Assembly (NCBI RefSeq): GCF_001263395.1
Contig: NZ_CP011786.1
Span: forward strand, 434,001-498,000
DNA from: Bifidobacterium actinocoloniiforme DSM 22766
Lineage (GTDB): Bacteria; Actinomycetota; Actinomycetes; Actinomycetales; Bifidobacteriaceae
Direction: 5' to 3'
DNA length: 64,000 nucleotides
The notes beneath the pieces were generated by a model. It did not search any database. It had not been told where the DNA came from and saw nothing but the letters and a program-made list of their open reading frames with translations. A program made the position numbers and the translations under genes. This document shows, in pieces, positions 62,547 through 64,000 of the stretch (position 1 is its first letter; the number at the start of each line of letters is the position of its first letter).

Positions 62547-63037
62547 GCGCGGCTGTGACCATCCGAGAGATTCGCGTTGTGCCGGACCCTGTACTCAGAA
62601 CGCCCTGCGAGCCGATTGAGCGTATCACCCCTGCGGTGCGGCGACTGGTGACCGACTTGGTCGACACCGTCAACGACCCAGGCAGGGCTGGCCTGTCGGC
62701 CAACCAAATCGGTGTCAGTCTGAGGGCTTTCTCCTTCAATATCGGTGGCCGCTTGGGCTATGTGATCAATCCGGTCATCGTCGAGACCAGCGGCGATCAG
62801 CTGGGCGAGGAGGGCTGCCTGTCCCTGCCCAATCTCTGGTACTCGACTCGCCGCGCCGACTACGCCAAGGTGCGCGGCATCGACCTGGACGGCAAAGAGA
62901 TCACGTTGGAGGGCCGCGGCATCATGGGGCGTATGCTCCAGCACGAGTGCGACCACCTGGAGGGCCACGTGTACATCGACCGCCTGGAGAAGGACGTGCG
63001 CCGCCAAGCCATGCGCCGTCTGCGCGCGCAGAGCTAG
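62543..63037 (+). CDS. def: Peptide deformylase
   Basis: A 164-residue deformylase that removes the formyl group from nascent proteins. The three motifs are GLSANQIG (usually GLAAPQIG), EEGCLSLP and [11 protein letters not shown]. The A-to-S and P-to-N changes in motif 1 keep the Gln that contacts the substrate. It starts at GTG 62543, overlapping the acyl-CoA ligase stop, with AAGGGGA just upstream. Followed by a hairpin and then rpsB. Confidence 0.93.
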   Translation: MSAAVTIREIRVVPDPVLRTPCEPIERITPAVRRLVTDLVDTVNDPGRAGLSANQIGVSLRAFSFNIGGRLGYVINPVIVETSGDQLGEEGCLSLPNLWYSTRRADYAKVRGIDLDGKEITLEGRGIMGRMLQHECDHLEGHVYIDRLEKDVRRQAMRRLRAQS

Positions 63038-63041
63038 GCAC

Positions 63042-63068
63042 GACCGGGGGGTGGGGCGCCCCCCGGTC
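63042..63068 (+). terminator. Hairpin after def
   Basis: GACCGGGGGG pairs with CCCCCCGGTC around a 7-nt loop, 4 bp after the def stop. There is no T-run. Confidence 0.6.
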
Positions 63069-63286
63069 AGCCGGCCGCTGAATGAGAACCCCTTATGCTA
63101 TGTTCAAACATGCGCGTCGTGCTATGCTTTCCACGCTGTCACGGGCGGGGAGGGCTGATGTTGACTGAACCCTAACCAGACGCGCGAAATCGCGCCATGC
63201 CCGCGACGCCCTGTGTCGGTCGGCCCATCATGGGCTGCATGCAGGTCCGCATGGCCAGGAAAGAACCGACAACGAAAGGCAATACG

Positions 63287-64000
63287 ATGGCACAGATCAC
63301 TATGAGCGAGATGCTTAAGGCGGGCGTCCACTTCGGTCACCAGACCCGGCGCTGGAACCCCAAGATGAAGCAGTACATCTTGATGGAGCGCAACGGGATC
63401 CACATCATCGATCTGTTCAAGACCCTCGACCGGATCGACCAGGCTTATGACTTCATCAAGCAGACCGTGGCCCACAATGGCACCATCCTCTTCGTAGGCA
63501 CCAAGAAGCAGGCCCAGGAGGCCATCAAAACCCAGGCCACGAGGGTGAACATGCCCTACGTCTGCGAGCGTTGGCTGGGCGGCATGCTGACCAACTTCCA
63601 GACCGTCACCAAGCGCGTGGACCGGCTCAAGGAGCTGGAGGAGATGGACTTCTCCGACGTGCATGGCTCCGGCCTGACCAAGAAGGAGCTCCTCCTCCTG
63701 AGCCGTGAGAAGGACAAGCTTGAGCGTCAGCTCGGGGGCATCCGCAACATGAACCGCACCCCTTCCGCCCTGTTCGTGGTCGACATCAACAAGGAGGCCT
63801 TGGCCGTCGAAGAGGCGCGCAAGCTGAGCATCCCGGTCGTCGCCCTGGTGGACACCAACACCGATCCCGAGAAGGTCAACTACCCGATTCCCGCCAACGA
63901 CGACGCGATCCGCGGCGTTAACCTGTTGACCACCCTGATGGCGGACGCAGTCGCCGATGGCCTGTTGGAGCGCTCCAACAAAGCTGCTAAGACCGAGGAG
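63287..64000 (+). CDS. rpsB: 30S ribosomal protein S2, 5' part
   Basis: The first 238 residues of S2; the gene continues past the window. [56 protein letters not shown] and [20 protein letters not shown] are typical. GAAAGG lies 7 nt before the ATG. The ~220-bp leader holds two TATGCT/TATGTT-like boxes (TGCTATG repeats near 63095-63125). The usual downstream gene is tsf, not visible here. The last residues (NKAAKTEE) begin the charged C-terminal tail. Confidence 0.95.
   Translation, partial: MAQITMSEMLKAGVHFGHQTRRWNPKMKQYILMERNGIHIIDLFKTLDRIDQAYDFIKQTVAHNGTILFVGTKKQAQEAIKTQATRVNMPYVCERWLGGMLTNFQTVTKRVDRLKELEEMDFSDVHGSGLTKKELLLLSREKDKLERQLGGIRNMNRTPSALFVVDINKEALAVEEARKLSIPVVALVDTNTDPEKVNYPIPANDDAIRGVNLLTTLMADAVADGLLERSNKAAKTEE

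Noticed and set aside
1-64000. CRISPR arrays, prophage or intact insertion sequences
   Set aside because: No regularly spaced repeats, transposases, integrases or phage structural genes are visible.

Overview
The window is high-GC, gene-dense actinobacterial DNA. Several things point to Bifidobacterium: a fused shikimate kinase/dehydroquinate synthase, the block DUF948 - small membrane protein - alaS - ruvX - mltG, the run phoH-ybeY-corC-era, a sufBDCSU-sufT operon, and comEA-comEC-holA-tsaE-tsaB-rimI-tsaD. A Lactobacillus/Streptococcus-type pyruvate oxidase and an iron chelatase (HemH) are less usual for the genus and suggest an oxygen-exposed species, for example an insect-gut one. That species-level guess is inference. 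I see no intact IS element, prophage, CRISPR array or rRNA operon.

Layout. 0-6.4 kb: the 3' end of a PcrA/UvrD helicase, a cell-wall-anchored CAP-domain protein, an NCS2 xanthine-type permease, and an MFS exporter with a TetR regulator that shares three operator copies. 6.6-13.4 kb: rpsD, a histidine phosphatase, then DUF948/alaS/ruvX/mltG. 13.4-20.3 kb: a prepilin-peptidase-like gene (minus strand), a 48-codon remnant resembling the start of aroC, aroK-aroB, a UvrA-like ABC ATPase, and pyrG. 20.7-26.7 kb: the SUF Fe-S assembly operon. 26.8-32.3 kb: a pyrimidine-type NCS2 permease, the C-terminal half of an MFS transporter, hemH, a SpoU methyltransferase, and an SdpR/SdpI-like pair. 32.6-38.3 kb: tRNA-Leu(GAG), rsmE, HIT, phoH, ybeY, corC, era. 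38.3-47.1 kb: an acyl-CoA ligase, tRNA-Ala(GGC), a 2-hydroxyacid dehydrogenase, corA, an orphan amino-acid-binding lipoprotein, leuS. 47.1-53.8 kb: competence, holA and the t6A genes in one overlapping operon. 53.9-64 kb: an autoregulated-looking membrane protein/HTH pair, tRNA-Asn(GTT), pyruvate oxidase, an M23 protein, a sugar-binding-type lipoprotein, an Rv3235-like protein, a second acyl-CoA ligase, def, and the start of rpsB.

How the parts work together. Most genes are core housekeeping: translation, tRNA modification, ribosome maturation, Fe-S assembly and CTP synthesis. The accessory interest lies in four self-contained regulatory modules: TetR/MFS with three operators, ArsR/SdpI with a palindrome on the -35, an HTH/membrane pair with a double AAAGTACTTT operator on its promoter, and many starts with a TANNNT-like box 6-8 nt before the start codon, which looks like leaderless transcription. 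Signs of decay are the aroC stub and the half-length MFS gene in front of hemH.
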